Shown one piece after another: positions 20,230 through 30,676 of a DNA stretch of 64,000 bases. Position 1 is the stretch's first letter. Every line of letters starts with the position of its first letter. Position numbers and translations under genes: made by a program. The stretch is from an uncultured Sutterella sp. (GTDB lineage: Bacteria > Pseudomonadota > Gammaproteobacteria > Burkholderiales > Burkholderiaceae_F). The notes beneath the pieces were generated by a model. The model did no database searches, had not been told where the DNA came from, and saw only the letters and a program-made list of their open reading frames with translations. Where the stretch lies: positions 173,602 to 237,601 of the forward strand of contig CAJLHF010000001.1 of NCBI GenBank assembly GCA_905206365.1, written 5' to 3'.

Positions 20230-20258
20230 ACTTTAGCCGTTTTTGCCGCGGCCTTCAA
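20230..20258 (-). promoter_or_regulatory. rnpB promoter, sigma-70 type
   Basis: On the minus strand a -35 TTGAAG (20253-20258) and a -10 TAAAGT (20230-20235) are separated by exactly 17 bases. Predicted transcription starts within a few bases of the 5' end of RNase P RNA at 20220. Confidence 0.75.
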
Positions 20259-20386
20259 GAGCTGGCCGCGACTTTTGCAATTTCGCTCCCCGCGCGCTCG
20301 CGCGTGCTTTGGCGGGTTGTGGGAAAATGAGCGGTCCTTTTCTCCTTTTGCAGGGCGCGCATCCACGGCGTCCCTCGAATCTCACC

Positions 20387-21553
20387 ATGACCCCCTTCAA
20401 GATTGTGCGGGCGGCCGCGGCCGTCGGTGCGGCGTTGGCGTCGCTTTCGGCCCAAGCGGGCTTTTTCTCCAATGCACTCGAGGCCGTCGCGGACACGACC
20501 CCGGCCGGCCTCGTACGTCCCTCCTCGGAACGCCCGGGCGACTGGAAGAACTTCTGGGCCGACTCGAAGGAAGGGGCCGATTTCATCATGAAGAACGGCA
20601 ACGACCTTCTCGTCGCCCCGGTCTACACGAACCATCCCCGTTGGGCCTGGGAGCAGCGAGACGAAGAAAACGGCTGGCCCTTCGGCATGGGGCTCGCCCG
20701 TCAGGTGATCGACGAGCGCGGCAACGAGCGCATGTTCTTCGTGACGGCCTTCGTCGACTCCAACTACCAGGTCGAGCCGATGGTGGGTTACTCGTGGGTG
20801 GCGCGCTACCCGATCGGCAACACCGGGTTGCACTGGGGTGCGGGCTACCTCGCGGGCTTCACGATGCGCGCGGACTACATGTGGCTCCCCTGCCCGCTGC
20901 CCCTGCCCGTCGCCAAAATCGGCTCGGATACGGTGAGCTTTTACGGCGCCTTCATTCCGTTTACGAACGTATTCTTCTTCTATTCGAGCATCACCGTCGA
21001 CAACGCGAAGCGCCGCGATGATCCACTGCCCGCGACGAGCCCCTTCGCCAAGCACGCGAATCTCCTCTACGGGAGTTACGGCTGGAGCTACGCCGACAAC
21101 GGCGAAGAATATTCGCCCAACACGATCAAGAACGACGCCGTCTGGAACGTCGGTCTGCGTCGCTACTCGGGCCGCCACTGGCAGACCGACCTCAAGTACC
21201 GCAAGAATTCCTACGACTTCAAGACGGTTTCGGGTCGTACCCGCTCGATGGATCTGGAGACCTACAGCCTCACCGTCGCCTACAACCTCGACGTGACGAA
21301 GACCTTCCGACTCTTCGCGGGTGCGGGCGTGGGCTACTCGCGCCTCGAAGCGCCGAACATCTCCGACACGAGCATCCACCCCGCAACAACGCTCGGCTTT
21401 ACCTGGGCGTTCACGGACCGCATCTACCTCACGGGCAGCATGGATACGAACATCTCGCGCTTCGGCGACGGGCTTGACGCCGAGCGCGACGTGCGTCCGA
21501 CGCTGCGCCCGATGCCGACCGACTTCACGCTCGGCCTCGGGATCGCGTTCTAA
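20387..21553 (+). CDS. PagP-like lipid A palmitoyltransferase fused to a second outer-membrane beta-barrel
   Basis: The protein has 388 residues. A signal peptide runs to about residue 24 (ASLSAQA, then GFF). Residues about 50-205 closely resemble PagP, the outer-membrane enzyme that moves palmitate onto lipid A. The candidate catalytic residues are His83 (TNHPRWAWE) and Asp124-Ser125 (AFVDSN). GWPFGMGL, EPMVGYSW and WLPCPLPLPVAKIG match the PagP core. PagP is normally about 160 mature residues and ends there. Here a linker near 205-225 leads into a further 165 residues of alternating strands (VWNVGLRRY, YSLTVAYNL, FRLFAGAGVGYS) ending in LGLGIAF, a typical C-terminal Phe signal for barrel insertion. 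I infer two fused 8-stranded barrels. The second barrel's function is unknown. The fusion is read in one uninterrupted frame. Confidence 0.8.
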   Translation: MTPFKIVRAAAAVGAALASLSAQAGFFSNALEAVADTTPAGLVRPSSERPGDWKNFWADSKEGADFIMKNGNDLLVAPVYTNHPRWAWEQRDEENGWPFGMGLARQVIDERGNERMFFVTAFVDSNYQVEPMVGYSWVARYPIGNTGLHWGAGYLAGFTMRADYMWLPCPLPLPVAKIGSDTVSFYGAFIPFTNVFFFYSSITVDNAKRRDDPLPATSPFAKHANLLYGSYGWSYADNGEEYSPNTIKNDAVWNVGLRRYSGRHWQTDLKYRKNSYDFKTVSGRTRSMDLETYSLTVAYNLDVTKTFRLFAGAGVGYSRLEAPNISDTSIHPATTLGFTWAFTDRIYLTGSMDTNISRFGDGLDAERDVRPTLRPMPTDFTLGLGIAF

Positions 21554-21582
21554 GCGACTCGATCCGCACCACGACGTCGACC

Positions 21583-21623
21583 AAGCGGCACGTCTCCCCG
21601 AAGGGAGAGACGCGCCGCTTTTT
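21583..21623 (+). terminator. terminator after the PagP-barrel gene
   Basis: The imperfect inverted repeat AAGCGGC-ACGTCTC / GAGACG-CGCCGCTT is followed by TTTTT. It begins 30 bases past the stop codon. Confidence 0.75.
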
Positions 21624-21740
21624 CGTCCGTCGGGAAGTACTTCGGCGTTTGACGGATGCAATTCCTCAAACCCCAACAACCGTCGGACCCGGGAGACCGT
21701 TCGGACTCTTTACACGCAAGAATATGAAACGAATGGGCGG

Positions 21741-21766
21741 GGAGGCGAAGCGAGCGCTTCGCCTCC
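21741..21766. repeat. perfect palindrome with 12-base arms upstream of hemL
   Basis: GGAGGCGAAGCG and its exact complement flank two bases. No T-run follows on either side, so it is not an ordinary terminator. It lies 158 bases before hemL and about 55 bases before a TACAAT hexamer (21821-21826), a possible hemL -10 box without a convincing -35. A 24-codon ORF (21724-21798) runs across the palindrome, but nothing shows that it is translated. The rest of the 371-base gap after the PagP-barrel gene holds only its terminator. Confidence 0.6.
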
Positions 21767-21924
21767 GGCCAGGCGTCGACCTTCGGACATACTCTTAACG
21801 CTCGATTCAGAGCGGACCGTTACAATGCGGGCACTTTCCCGCGCCCGCCGTGCTCGTCGCCCCATCCGCACCGAGCCGCGTCGGACCGACCCCCCTATTT
21901 TTCTCATGCTTTGGGAGCACAACG

Positions 21925-23205
21925 ATGGATCACAATCAGGAACTCTTCGACCGCGCTCAGAAGGTCATTCCCGGCGGCGTCAACTCGCCCGTCCGAGCCT
22001 TCCGTTCCGTGGGCGGCGCCCCGCGCTTCATTGAACGCGCCAAGGGCCCCTACATGTGGGACGCCGAAGGCAAGTCCTACATCGACTACGTCTGCTCCTG
22101 GGGTCCGATGATCCTCGGCCACAACAACGACGAGGTCGTCGCCGCCGTCAAGGAAGCCGTCGAACGCGGCATCTCCTTCGGTGCGGCCACGGAAGCCGAA
22201 ATCGTCATCGCCGAAGAAATCCGCAAGCTCGTTCCCTCCATGGAGGAAGTCCGCCTCGTGAGCTCGGGCACCGAAGCGGGCATGTCCGCCATTCGTCTCG
22301 CCCGCGGTTACACGGGTCGCGACAAGATCGTGAAGTTCGAAGGTTGCTACCACGGCCACTCCGACTCCCTCCTCGTGAAAGCGGGTTCGGGCCTTCTCAC
22401 CTTCGGCAATCCCTCCTCCTCGGGTGTTCCCGCTTCCGTTACGGAACACACGCTCGTGCTCGAGTACAACAACCCGCAGCAGCTTGAAGAAGCCTTCGCG
22501 CGCTACGGCGACGAAATCGCCTGCGTGATCGTCGAAGCCGTGGCGGGCAACATGAATCTCGTTCGCGCCACGCCCGAATTCATCCGAACGATGCGCGAAC
22601 TTTGCACGAAGCACGGGGCGCTCCTCATCGTCGACGAAGTGATGACGGGCTTCCGCGTCGCTTTGGGCGGTGCTCAGTCCCTCTACGGCGTCACCCCCGA
22701 CATCACGATGCTCGGCAAGGTTATCGGCGGCGGCATGCCCGTGGCGGCCTTCGGCGCGCGCGCCGACATCATGCAGAAAATCGCCCCGTGCGGCCCCGTA
22801 TATCAGGCGGGTACGCTCTCCGGCAACCCCGTGGCCGTCGCCTGCGGCATGGCCACGCTCAAACAGATCCAGCGTCCGGGCTTCTACGACGAACTCTCCG
22901 CTCAGACGAACAAGCTCACGACCGGTCTCACCGAAGCCGCGCGCGAAGCGGGTGTTCCCTTCTGCGCCGACAGCGTGGGCGGCATGTTCGGGATTTACTT
23001 CCTCGATGAAAAGCCCCACGGCTTTGCCGACGTCATGAAGGCCGATCAGGCCCGCTTCGGCCGTTGGTTCCATGAAATGCTCGAACTCGGCTGCTACTTC
23101 GCTCCCTCGACCTTCGAGGCGGGCTTCGTCTCGATCACGCACACCGACGACGTGATCGCGAAGACCGTCGAAGCCGCACGCGAAGCGTTTGCCAAGGTGG
23201 CCTAA
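21925..23205 (+). CDS. hemL: glutamate-1-semialdehyde 2,1-aminomutase HemL
   Basis: HemL is a PLP enzyme that converts glutamate-1-semialdehyde to 5-aminolevulinate, the first committed tetrapyrrole precursor in the C5 pathway. The start chosen is ATG 21925, giving [20 protein letters not shown] and 426 residues, the same as E. coli. GGAG lies just upstream. [15 protein letters not shown] binds the cofactor phosphate, VDEVMTGFR is the PLP aspartate motif, and [17 protein letters not shown] carries the PLP lysine. It appears to be a single-gene unit with a strong terminator downstream. Its presence implies haem is made through the glutamyl-tRNA route. Confidence 0.98.
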   Translation: MDHNQELFDRAQKVIPGGVNSPVRAFRSVGGAPRFIERAKGPYMWDAEGKSYIDYVCSWGPMILGHNNDEVVAAVKEAVERGISFGAATEAEIVIAEEIRKLVPSMEEVRLVSSGTEAGMSAIRLARGYTGRDKIVKFEGCYHGHSDSLLVKAGSGLLTFGNPSSSGVPASVTEHTLVLEYNNPQQLEEAFARYGDEIACVIVEAVAGNMNLVRATPEFIRTMRELCTKHGALLIVDEVMTGFRVALGGAQSLYGVTPDITMLGKVIGGGMPVAAFGARADIMQKIAPCGPVYQAGTLSGNPVAVACGMATLKQIQRPGFYDELSAQTNKLTTGLTEAAREAGVPFCADSVGGMFGIYFLDEKPHGFADVMKADQARFGRWFHEMLELGCYFAPSTFEAGFVSITHTDDVIAKTVEAAREAFAKVA

Positions 23206-23213
23206 TCGGCCCG

Positions 23214-23251
23214 AAGGCGCGCGACAACCAAACGGGTCGCGCGCCTTTTTC
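23214..23251 (+). terminator. hemL terminator
   Basis: The perfect 12-base arms AAGGCGCGCGAC and GTCGCGCGCCTT enclose a ten-base loop and are followed by TTTTT. It starts 9 bases past the hemL stop. Confidence 0.9.
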
Positions 23252-23378
23252 ATGTCCGTCGGCAACGCTTCGTTTCCACGCCGTACGCGTACGAGCGCTT
23301 GCGAGTCGCAAACGTCCTGTTCTACGCTTGGCGGACAACAAATCCCGATTTCCCTGTAAGCCTAAGCACCCTTCCGTC

Positions 23379-25559
23379 ATGTCCATTTCCACGAGCACCA
23401 AGCGCCTCGTTGCCGCCGCCCTTTGCTGTGCGGCGAGCTCCGCCCTCTGGGCCGCAAACGACTCGGGCTGGCTTTCGGCCATCGATCTCGGCAAAGCCCC
23501 CCGGCAACAGTCGGCCGCTCCCCAAGTGAGCGCGAAGATCATCGCCGAAAACAAAGCCCTGACGCCTCAGGCCCTCAACCGACTGGCGGTAGTGCTTGAG
23601 CACCGCGACGGTTGGCACACCTACTGGAGGATGCCGGGCGACGCGGGACTGCCGTCGCAGTTCCAATTCACGACGCCCTCGGGCTTCAAAGCCTCGGCGC
23701 CGCAGTTCCCCTTGCCCGAGCGCATTGTTACGGGCTCGCTCATGAGTTTCGGCTACGGAGCCGAAGCGCTCTTTCCGTTCACGCTCGACATTCCGCGACA
23801 AAACCGGTTCGGCGACAAAGTGACCGTATCGGTCAAGATCGAATTCCTCGCCTGCAAGGACCTCTGCGTCCCGGGCGAAGCCACCGCCAAGATCACGCTG
23901 CCGCTGGCCGTCGCGGCGCAGCCGAGCGCGGACGCGCCGCGCATTGCCCAAGCCCTCACACTCGTCCCCGAAGTGGTAAAAGAGGTTGCCTCGGCCGAAA
24001 TCGAAGGGACGAACCTTCGCATCGACGTCCCTGCGACGGCAGGCGTCGTGAAGTCGAAGCTCGACTTCTATCCGCTTGAAGGCAACGCTTTCAAGCTGAA
24101 CGTCCTTCCGCAGTACGTCGCCCAGGAAAACGGCGTCTCCTCCCTCTACCTCACGGTGAGCGACGCCTTTGCTCAAGCGCCCCGCGCGAGCCTGACAGGT
24201 GTTCTCGTTGCGGACGGCGGGCCCGCCGAAGGCGGCTGGGCCGTCGAAACGACGGTTCCCCTTCAAGCGGGGGTCGTTACGCCGCCCGAACGCGCGGCCG
24301 AGCCCGTCGTCGTCGAACTGTCTTCGACCGACGCCGGCTCGATCACGACCTGGACCGCCATCGCCTTTGCGTTCCTCGGCGGCCTCATTTTGAACCTCAT
24401 GCCCTGCGTCTTCCCGGTGCTCTCCCTCAAGTTGCTGCAACTCCTTGAGGGCGCGAAAAAAGGCGAAGGCCTTCTTGGCCACGGTCTCGCCTTTACGGGC
24501 GGCGTCCTTCTGACGATGGGCGTGCTCTCGGGCGTTTTGATGGCGCTCCGCAGTGCGGGCATGGCGCTCGGTTGGGGATTCCAACTTCAGTCGCCCGTCG
24601 TCGTTGCGCTTCTCATCCTCCTTTTCGGCGCCATTACGCTCAATCTCGCCGGGCTCTTTGAATTCACGTTCGGCTCGGGCGTGGCGGACGCGAAGGTCGT
24701 GCGCGGCGCACCGAAGTCGGGAACCGCGAACTCCTTTCTGACGGGGGTGCTCGCCGTTATCGTGGCAAGCCCCTGCACGGCGCCCTTCATGGGAGCGGCA
24801 CTCGGGTACGCGCTCACGCAACCCGCTCTCGAAGCCGTCGGTATCTTTCTTGCGCTCGGCGCCGGGATGGCGCTCCCGTGGCTCCTGCTGTGCGTCTTCC
24901 CCTCCTGGGCGAAGTTGCTCCCGAAGCCCGGCCCCTGGATGGAAACCTTCCGTCGCGTGATGGCCGTTCCGATGGCGCTCGCGCTCGTCTGGCTCGGTTG
25001 GGTCCTATCCAAGCAGATCGACTACCGCGGCATGCTCGTGCTCGCCTGCGGTCTCGGCGCAGCCGCGGTCTTTTTCTGGCTCCTCGGGCGCGAACAGTGG
25101 GGGCGAGGCCGCAATCGTCCGCTCATGGCCGCCATGGGCGCGATCGCGTTGATTTCGGTCGGCGTCTGCGGCAACGACGCATTCGTGAAAGAAAGCGAAA
25201 CGATCAACGTCGAAGCCGGCTGGTCCGCTTGGAGCGACGAAGCCGTCCGCGCGGGGCTTGCCTCGGGTCGTCCCGTCTTCGTCGACTTCACCGCTGCCTG
25301 GTGCGTGACTTGTCAGGCCAACAAAGCGGCGGCACTCCATCGCGACGAAGTCGCCCGCAAGATGGACGAACTCAACGTCGTGAAGCTCACCGCCGACTGG
25401 ACGAACCGCAACGAAGAGATTTCGCGCGTGCTCGGCGAATTCGGCCGTAGCGGCGTGCCGCTCTATCTCCTTTACAGCCCCTCGGGGAAGGTGACGGTTC
25501 TGCCCGAACTGCTGACGCCCTCGATTGTGATCGACGTTCTTGAAGAAAACGCTCGCTGA
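23379..25559 (+). CDS. dsbD: transmembrane thiol:disulfide reductase, DsbD/ScsB family
   Basis: The protein moves electrons from cytoplasmic thioredoxin across the inner membrane to periplasmic thiol proteins. It has 726 residues. A signal peptide runs to about residue 25 (SSALWA). The N-terminal periplasmic domain has Cys159 and Cys163 (LACKDLCVPG); this form resembles ScsB more than classic DsbD. A membrane core of about eight helices carries the redox pair Cys343 (MPCVFPVLSLK) and Cys466 (SPCTAPFMG). A C-terminal thioredoxin-like domain has Cys642 and Cys645 (AWCVTCQANK). Six cysteines in three pairs match the DsbD electron relay. ATG 23379 lacks a clear ribosome site, and a TTG 51 bases upstream is an alternative. 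A weak promoter (TTGCGA, 18 bases, TACGCT) lies at 23299-23328. Confidence 0.9.
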   Translation: MSISTSTKRLVAAALCCAASSALWAANDSGWLSAIDLGKAPRQQSAAPQVSAKIIAENKALTPQALNRLAVVLEHRDGWHTYWRMPGDAGLPSQFQFTTPSGFKASAPQFPLPERIVTGSLMSFGYGAEALFPFTLDIPRQNRFGDKVTVSVKIEFLACKDLCVPGEATAKITLPLAVAAQPSADAPRIAQALTLVPEVVKEVASAEIEGTNLRIDVPATAGVVKSKLDFYPLEGNAFKLNVLPQYVAQENGVSSLYLTVSDAFAQAPRASLTGVLVADGGPAEGGWAVETTVPLQAGVVTPPERAAEPVVVELSSTDAGSITTWTAIAFAFLGGLILNLMPCVFPVLSLKLLQLLEGAKKGEGLLGHGLAFTGGVLLTMGVLSGVLMALRSAGMALGWGFQLQSPVVVALLILLFGAITLNLAGLFEFTFGSGVADAKVVRGAPKSGTANSFLTGVLAVIVASPCTAPFMGAALGYALTQPALEAVGIFLALGAGMALPWLLLCVFPSWAKLLPKPGPWMETFRRVMAVPMALALVWLGWVLSKQIDYRGMLVLACGLGAAAVFFWLLGREQWGRGRNRPLMAAMGAIALISVGVCGNDAFVKESETINVEAGWSAWSDEAVRAGLASGRPVFVDFTAAWCVTCQANKAAALHRDEVARKMDELNVVKLTADWTNRNEEISRVLGEFGRSGVPLYLLYSPSGKVTVLPELLTPSIVIDVLEENAR

Positions 25560-25592
25560 TCGACTCGGACCCGTCCGAACCCGAAGGAACAC

Positions 25593-25627
25593 AAGGGCGA
25601 CCGCCGTGAAGGCGGTCGCCCTTTTTT
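25593..25627 (+). terminator. dsbD terminator
   Basis: The arms AAGGGCGACCGCC and GGCGGTCGCCCTT enclose GTGAA and are followed by a run of T. It lies 34 bases after the stop. The remaining bases to 25801 hold nothing I recognise. Confidence 0.92.
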
Positions 25628-25801
25628 GCATCGCGTCTTCGTGTTTTTTTGCACCCGATGGCATGCTCGGACACCCCCGTTCATGCCACTACGGAAAAAA
25701 TCACCCCCTTCCACGCCAAACGCGATGTTCGATGTTTGCGGAGGTTTCCGAAATTTCATCGGTCAAACGCAGGTGAAGCCGATGAAGCCCCTAGGAAGCA
25801 C

Positions 25802-27481
25802 TTACGGCTTCGCGGCCGACTTGGCGTCCGAGCGGACTTCGTGCGCGTCGCCCGGGCGCTTGTACGCCCAGTCGATCACGTTGTCGAGGAAAGCGATCCC
25901 GCCCGGCATGTTCGCCTTGCCGTGCACGCTCGCATAGACTGCGTAACGCGTGCCGTCCTTTGCGTGGATGTAGCCTCCGATACTGCGTACGTCGGCGAGA
26001 AACCCCGTCTTGATGCGCCCTTCGGCCACGGCGACGTTGCGCTTTCGCATCGTGCCGTCCTTGCCCGTCACGGGCATCGAAGCCGCGTATTCGGGCATGT
26101 AGGGACCGTGCCAGCCGACGGCGAGAACCTGCGCCATCGCGCGCCCCGTGACGCGCGTCTCGCGCGAGAGGCCCGAGCCGTTTTCGATGTAAATCGTCTT
26201 GGGATCGATCCCGCGTGAAGCGAGCCAGTCGGCCAGAACTCCGCGGGCGTCCCCGTAGGTGATGCCGCGCTCGAAGCGGGGCTTTTCGACATTGGCGCCC
26301 GCCGCGGCCGCTTTCTTGTCCCGAGCAGCCGCTTCGTCCTTGACGCGCTTTTCGCCGAGCGAGAGGAAGATGTGGCGCGCCATGACGTTGTTCGACCACT
26401 TGTTCGTAAGCACGGCCACTTCCGCGAGGCTCGGCGACATGCGCACGAAACTGCGATCGGCCTCCTCGGGAATACGCCCCGTCGTGACGTGCCCCGTCCA
26501 CGTGCGGCCTTCCTTCACCCAGAGCGCGCGGAACACGCGCTCGAAGTATTCGTCCGACTCGAAGGCGATCACATTGAAAGTTTTCGCTCCGCAAGATCGG
26601 GCCAGGCCGCCGTCGAGAAAAACGCGCTTCGTGCCGTCGGCGTTTTTGCGCATGCGAAAACCGAGCTTGGTCTTCCAGTCGCCGCAGGCGCCCGACGTGA
26701 GCTTCACGGTCGACGGAATCTTCACGCCCGCCAGAGGGGGCGTCGCCACGACCCGCGCCACGCCCTTTTCTCGATCGGGAACGAGGTCTAGGCTGAGGTT
26801 GCGGTAATTGAGAAGCGCCGCATCGGGCGGCAGGTTGTAGGGGCGCGAGCGACGTCCGTCGAAGGCGCCCGGATCGACGGGGGAAATATTGAAGTACGAG
26901 CGGTCGACGACGATGTTGCCCTTGAGGTGCTTCACGCCCATCTGTGCAAGTCGGTCGACCTGTAACATGAAGTCTTCGATCACGAGCGTCGGATCGCCGC
27001 CCCCGCGCACGTAGAGGTTTCCCTTCAGAACACCCGACGCGTCGGGTCGGGCGTCGGTGTAAAAGCCCGTATACCAGTGGTGTGTGGCGCCGAGCACCTC
27101 AAGGCCCGCAAGAGTCGTCACGAGCTTTGCGGTCGAAGCGGGCGCGACGGACCGGTCTGCGTTGTACGCGAACGCGAGAGGTACCTTCTTCAAGCGTCCC
27201 TTGGCATCAAGCCCCGTGTCGTCAAGCTTCACGAGCGCTACGACCACGTCGTCCGGGTTCACTTTCCAGCGTCGGGCTGCTTTTGCGAGCTGTTCGGGCA
27301 ACGCCGAGCGCACGGCGCTTCGTGCTTCGCTCCCATGCGTCTTCGCGGCATCGGCCGAGGCCGCCCCCGAGAAACCGAGTGCCGCTACACAGAGCCCCAC
27401 ACAAAGCCCTTTCACAATCTCCGACGTCACCCGCCGCGGGTTCGTCGCGCACTCCTGGAAACGATCGTTCACGCCGTTCAC
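25802..27481 (-). CDS. dacB: D-alanyl-D-alanine carboxypeptidase/endopeptidase DacB (PBP4)
   Basis: This class C low-molecular-weight penicillin-binding protein trims and cuts crosslinks in periplasmic peptidoglycan. The frame gives 559 residues with a hydrophobic segment near 23-43 ending in AASADA, which is a signal peptide. A GTG at residue 18 may be the true start and would give a more usual signal. The active-site motifs are intact: Ser116-Thr-Ala-Lys119, Ser363-Asn-Asn365 and Lys491-Thr-Gly493. The long insert between the first two motifs is typical of PBP4. The gene stands alone and converges with dsbD. Confidence 0.93.
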   Translation of the reverse strand: MNGVNDRFQECATNPRRVTSEIVKGLCVGLCVAALGFSGAASADAAKTHGSEARSAVRSALPEQLAKAARRWKVNPDDVVVALVKLDDTGLDAKGRLKKVPLAFAYNADRSVAPASTAKLVTTLAGLEVLGATHHWYTGFYTDARPDASGVLKGNLYVRGGGDPTLVIEDFMLQVDRLAQMGVKHLKGNIVVDRSYFNISPVDPGAFDGRRSRPYNLPPDAALLNYRNLSLDLVPDREKGVARVVATPPLAGVKIPSTVKLTSGACGDWKTKLGFRMRKNADGTKRVFLDGGLARSCGAKTFNVIAFESDEYFERVFRALWVKEGRTWTGHVTTGRIPEEADRSFVRMSPSLAEVAVLTNKWSNNVMARHIFLSLGEKRVKDEAAARDKKAAAAGANVEKPRFERGITYGDARGVLADWLASRGIDPKTIYIENGSGLSRETRVTGRAMAQVLAVGWHGPYMPEYAASMPVTGKDGTMRKRNVAVAEGRIKTGFLADVRSIGGYIHAKDGTRYAVYASVHGKANMPGGIAFLDNVIDWAYKRPGDAHEVRSDAKSAAKP

Positions 27482-27516
27482 CTCATCCGTCTCTGTAAAA
27501 AAACGTGACGGCCCGC

Positions 27517-27544
27517 CTTGAATTTTTCGGATCCGTCCCCATAT
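27517..27544 (+). promoter_or_regulatory. RpoH (sigma-32) promoter of groES-groEL
   Basis: CTTGAA at 27517-27522 and CCCCATAT at 27537-27544 are 14 bases apart, an almost perfect match to the heat-shock consensus CTTGAAA-N(11-16)-CCCCATNT. It lies 121 bases before the groES ATG. I see no CIRCE inverted repeat for HrcA between it and groES. Confidence 0.93.
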
Positions 27545-27665
27545 AGGTCACAAATGGTAAGGGAAATGCGCCCTTTTGCAGTGCGCCCCTACCCCTCTTT
27601 GTTACAAAGTGGCCCTCCGAACGCCTGCGGCGCACGGAATTCGGGCTTTTTTGGAGAATTCTCAA

Positions 27666-27953
27666 ATGCAGATCCGTCCCTTGCACGACCGCGTCATCAT
27701 CAAGCGCCTCGAAGCGGAAACGACCACGTCGTTCGGCATCGTCATTCCCGATTCCGCCGGCGAAAAGCCCGATCAGGGCGAAGTGATCGCCGTCGGTCCC
27801 GGCAAGCGCGACGAAGCCGGACGCGTCATCGCCCTTGACGTCAAGGTGGGCGATCGCGTCCTCTTCGGCAAGTACTCCGGCCAGACCGTCAAGGTCGACG
27901 GTCAGGAACTTCTCGTCATGCGCGAAGAAGACATCATGGGCGTGCTCGAATAA
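27666..27953 (+). CDS. groES: co-chaperonin GroES
   Basis: GroES is the heptameric lid of the GroEL folding chamber. The start is set at ATG 27666 after TTTTGGAGAATTCTCAA, giving [18 protein letters not shown] and 95 residues. A mobile-loop region ([14 protein letters not shown]) near residues 16-32 binds GroEL. The C-terminal half has [20 protein letters not shown] and ends in [11 protein letters not shown], all typical. It is followed after 54 bases by groEL and is expressed from the RpoH promoter. Confidence 0.98.
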   Translation: MQIRPLHDRVIIKRLEAETTTSFGIVIPDSAGEKPDQGEVIAVGPGKRDEAGRVIALDVKVGDRVLFGKYSGQTVKVDGQELLVMREEDIMGVLE

Positions 27954-27998
27954 TCGGGTTCGCCGCACACAGTTCCGGAATTCAACATCAAGATTTAA

Positions 27999-29645
<1,647 letters not shown>

Positions 29646-29729
29646 TTTCTGCCGTTTGATCGCTGTTTGATCGACCTTGATCGAGCGGAATCCCGGCGGC
29701 GACGCTGGGATTCCGAGTCCGATACGACG

Positions 29730-29764
29730 AAAGGGGCGCTTGCGCAAGGCAAGCGCCCCTTTCG
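29730..29764 (+). terminator. groESL terminator
   Basis: The arms AAAGGGGCGCTTGC and GCAAGCGCCCCTTT enclose a five-base loop. It lies 85 bases after the groEL stop. The T-run is short (TTTC). Confidence 0.85.
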
Positions 29765-29807
29765 TTACGGGTCACGGAAATGCGTCGGGCGTTCCCCGAC
29801 CGAATGC

Positions 29808-30422
29808 TCAGAGCTTGAGTCCGAGCGCCTCGGCAAACGCCTCGCCCTTCTCTTCGGGCAACGACACGTAGCGTCCGTCGGGCAGGCGCGCCACGCCGAA
29901 CGGCACGTCCCGCCCCCCCGCACGGCGGTAGATTTTCGAATTCGTCCAAACGGCGTCGATCGCCTCGTCGGGCAGTTGCATCTTCCGCACGTCAAGCCCG
30001 CGGAACGCCGCGTCGCGGAAATGCGCTTCGTGCTCGGCAAGCGTCGCTTCGGGGTCCTTCGCGCTCAAAATCGCCGCGCCCTGCGGGGCGCTCCAACGAG
30101 AGAGCACCGCCACGGGGTGCCAGACAAAGCGCACGCGGTCGCGAAACGGCGCGTACTGATTCATCTGCCACAGACACCACGAGCACTGAGGATCGAAGAC
30201 CATGTGGACGACGATGAGATCGTCGGCGTCTTTCGGCCCCTTCCAAGCTACGCCCCGACCGTTCTTGCCGAGTTCGCAAAAGAGCTCCTCCGCGTTGAAG
30301 TCCGTCGGGACGGCGGGTTTGGCGGGCCAGGACGACGTGTACGCCGACGCGGGAGCGACAAAGCCCCCTGCGGCCAGCAGAGCAGCACCGAAAAGCGCCT
30401 TGCGGCGCGAAAAACGAGTCAT
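29808..30422 (-). CDS. DsbG/DsbC-like periplasmic thiol protein with CSWC active site
   Basis: The protein has 204 residues. Its N-terminus TRFSRRKALFGAALLAAGG has a twin-arginine-like pair before a hydrophobic stretch and a cleavage site near PASA (residue 27), so export may be by the Tat route. The thioredoxin fold carries Cys80-Ser-Trp-Cys83 (DPQCSWCLWQ). A later cis-proline region may be DVPFGVARLPDG. Family knowledge suggests a periplasmic disulfide isomerase or reductase of the DsbC/DsbG type. The nearby dsbD homologue could keep it reduced, which is an inference from proximity. It diverges from pyrF across a 254-base gap. I cannot tell its exact substrate. Confidence 0.78.
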   Translation of the reverse strand: MTRFSRRKALFGAALLAAGGFVAPASAYTSSWPAKPAVPTDFNAEELFCELGKNGRGVAWKGPKDADDLIVVHMVFDPQCSWCLWQMNQYAPFRDRVRFVWHPVAVLSRWSAPQGAAILSAKDPEATLAEHEAHFRDAAFRGLDVRKMQLPDEAIDAVWTNSKIYRRAGGRDVPFGVARLPDGRYVSLPEEKGEAFAEALGLKL

Positions 30423-30676
30423 GTTGTTCTCCTTGGGAGTGCCGCGTCCTCACGGGCGAAGGCGGGCTACTTTGAACATCATGACACATTCGACGAGGCG
30501 CGCGGGCCGGGCGATCCCCGGGGAGCGCTTTCAAGCGCCGTACACATGCGCATGCTCAGGCGCCGACTTCCTCGCACGCCATTTGTTAAGATAGCGCCCG
30601 TTTGAAAAAACGGCGCTTCGAAAACCCGCCGCATCCGGCCCGGGTCGACGCCATCAACCTTGACACGAGAGCAGCA

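Noticed and set aside
22000..23265. Long minus-strand open frame opposite hemL
   Set aside because: It mirrors a gene of certain identity and has the His/Arg/Asp-rich composition of an antisense shadow.
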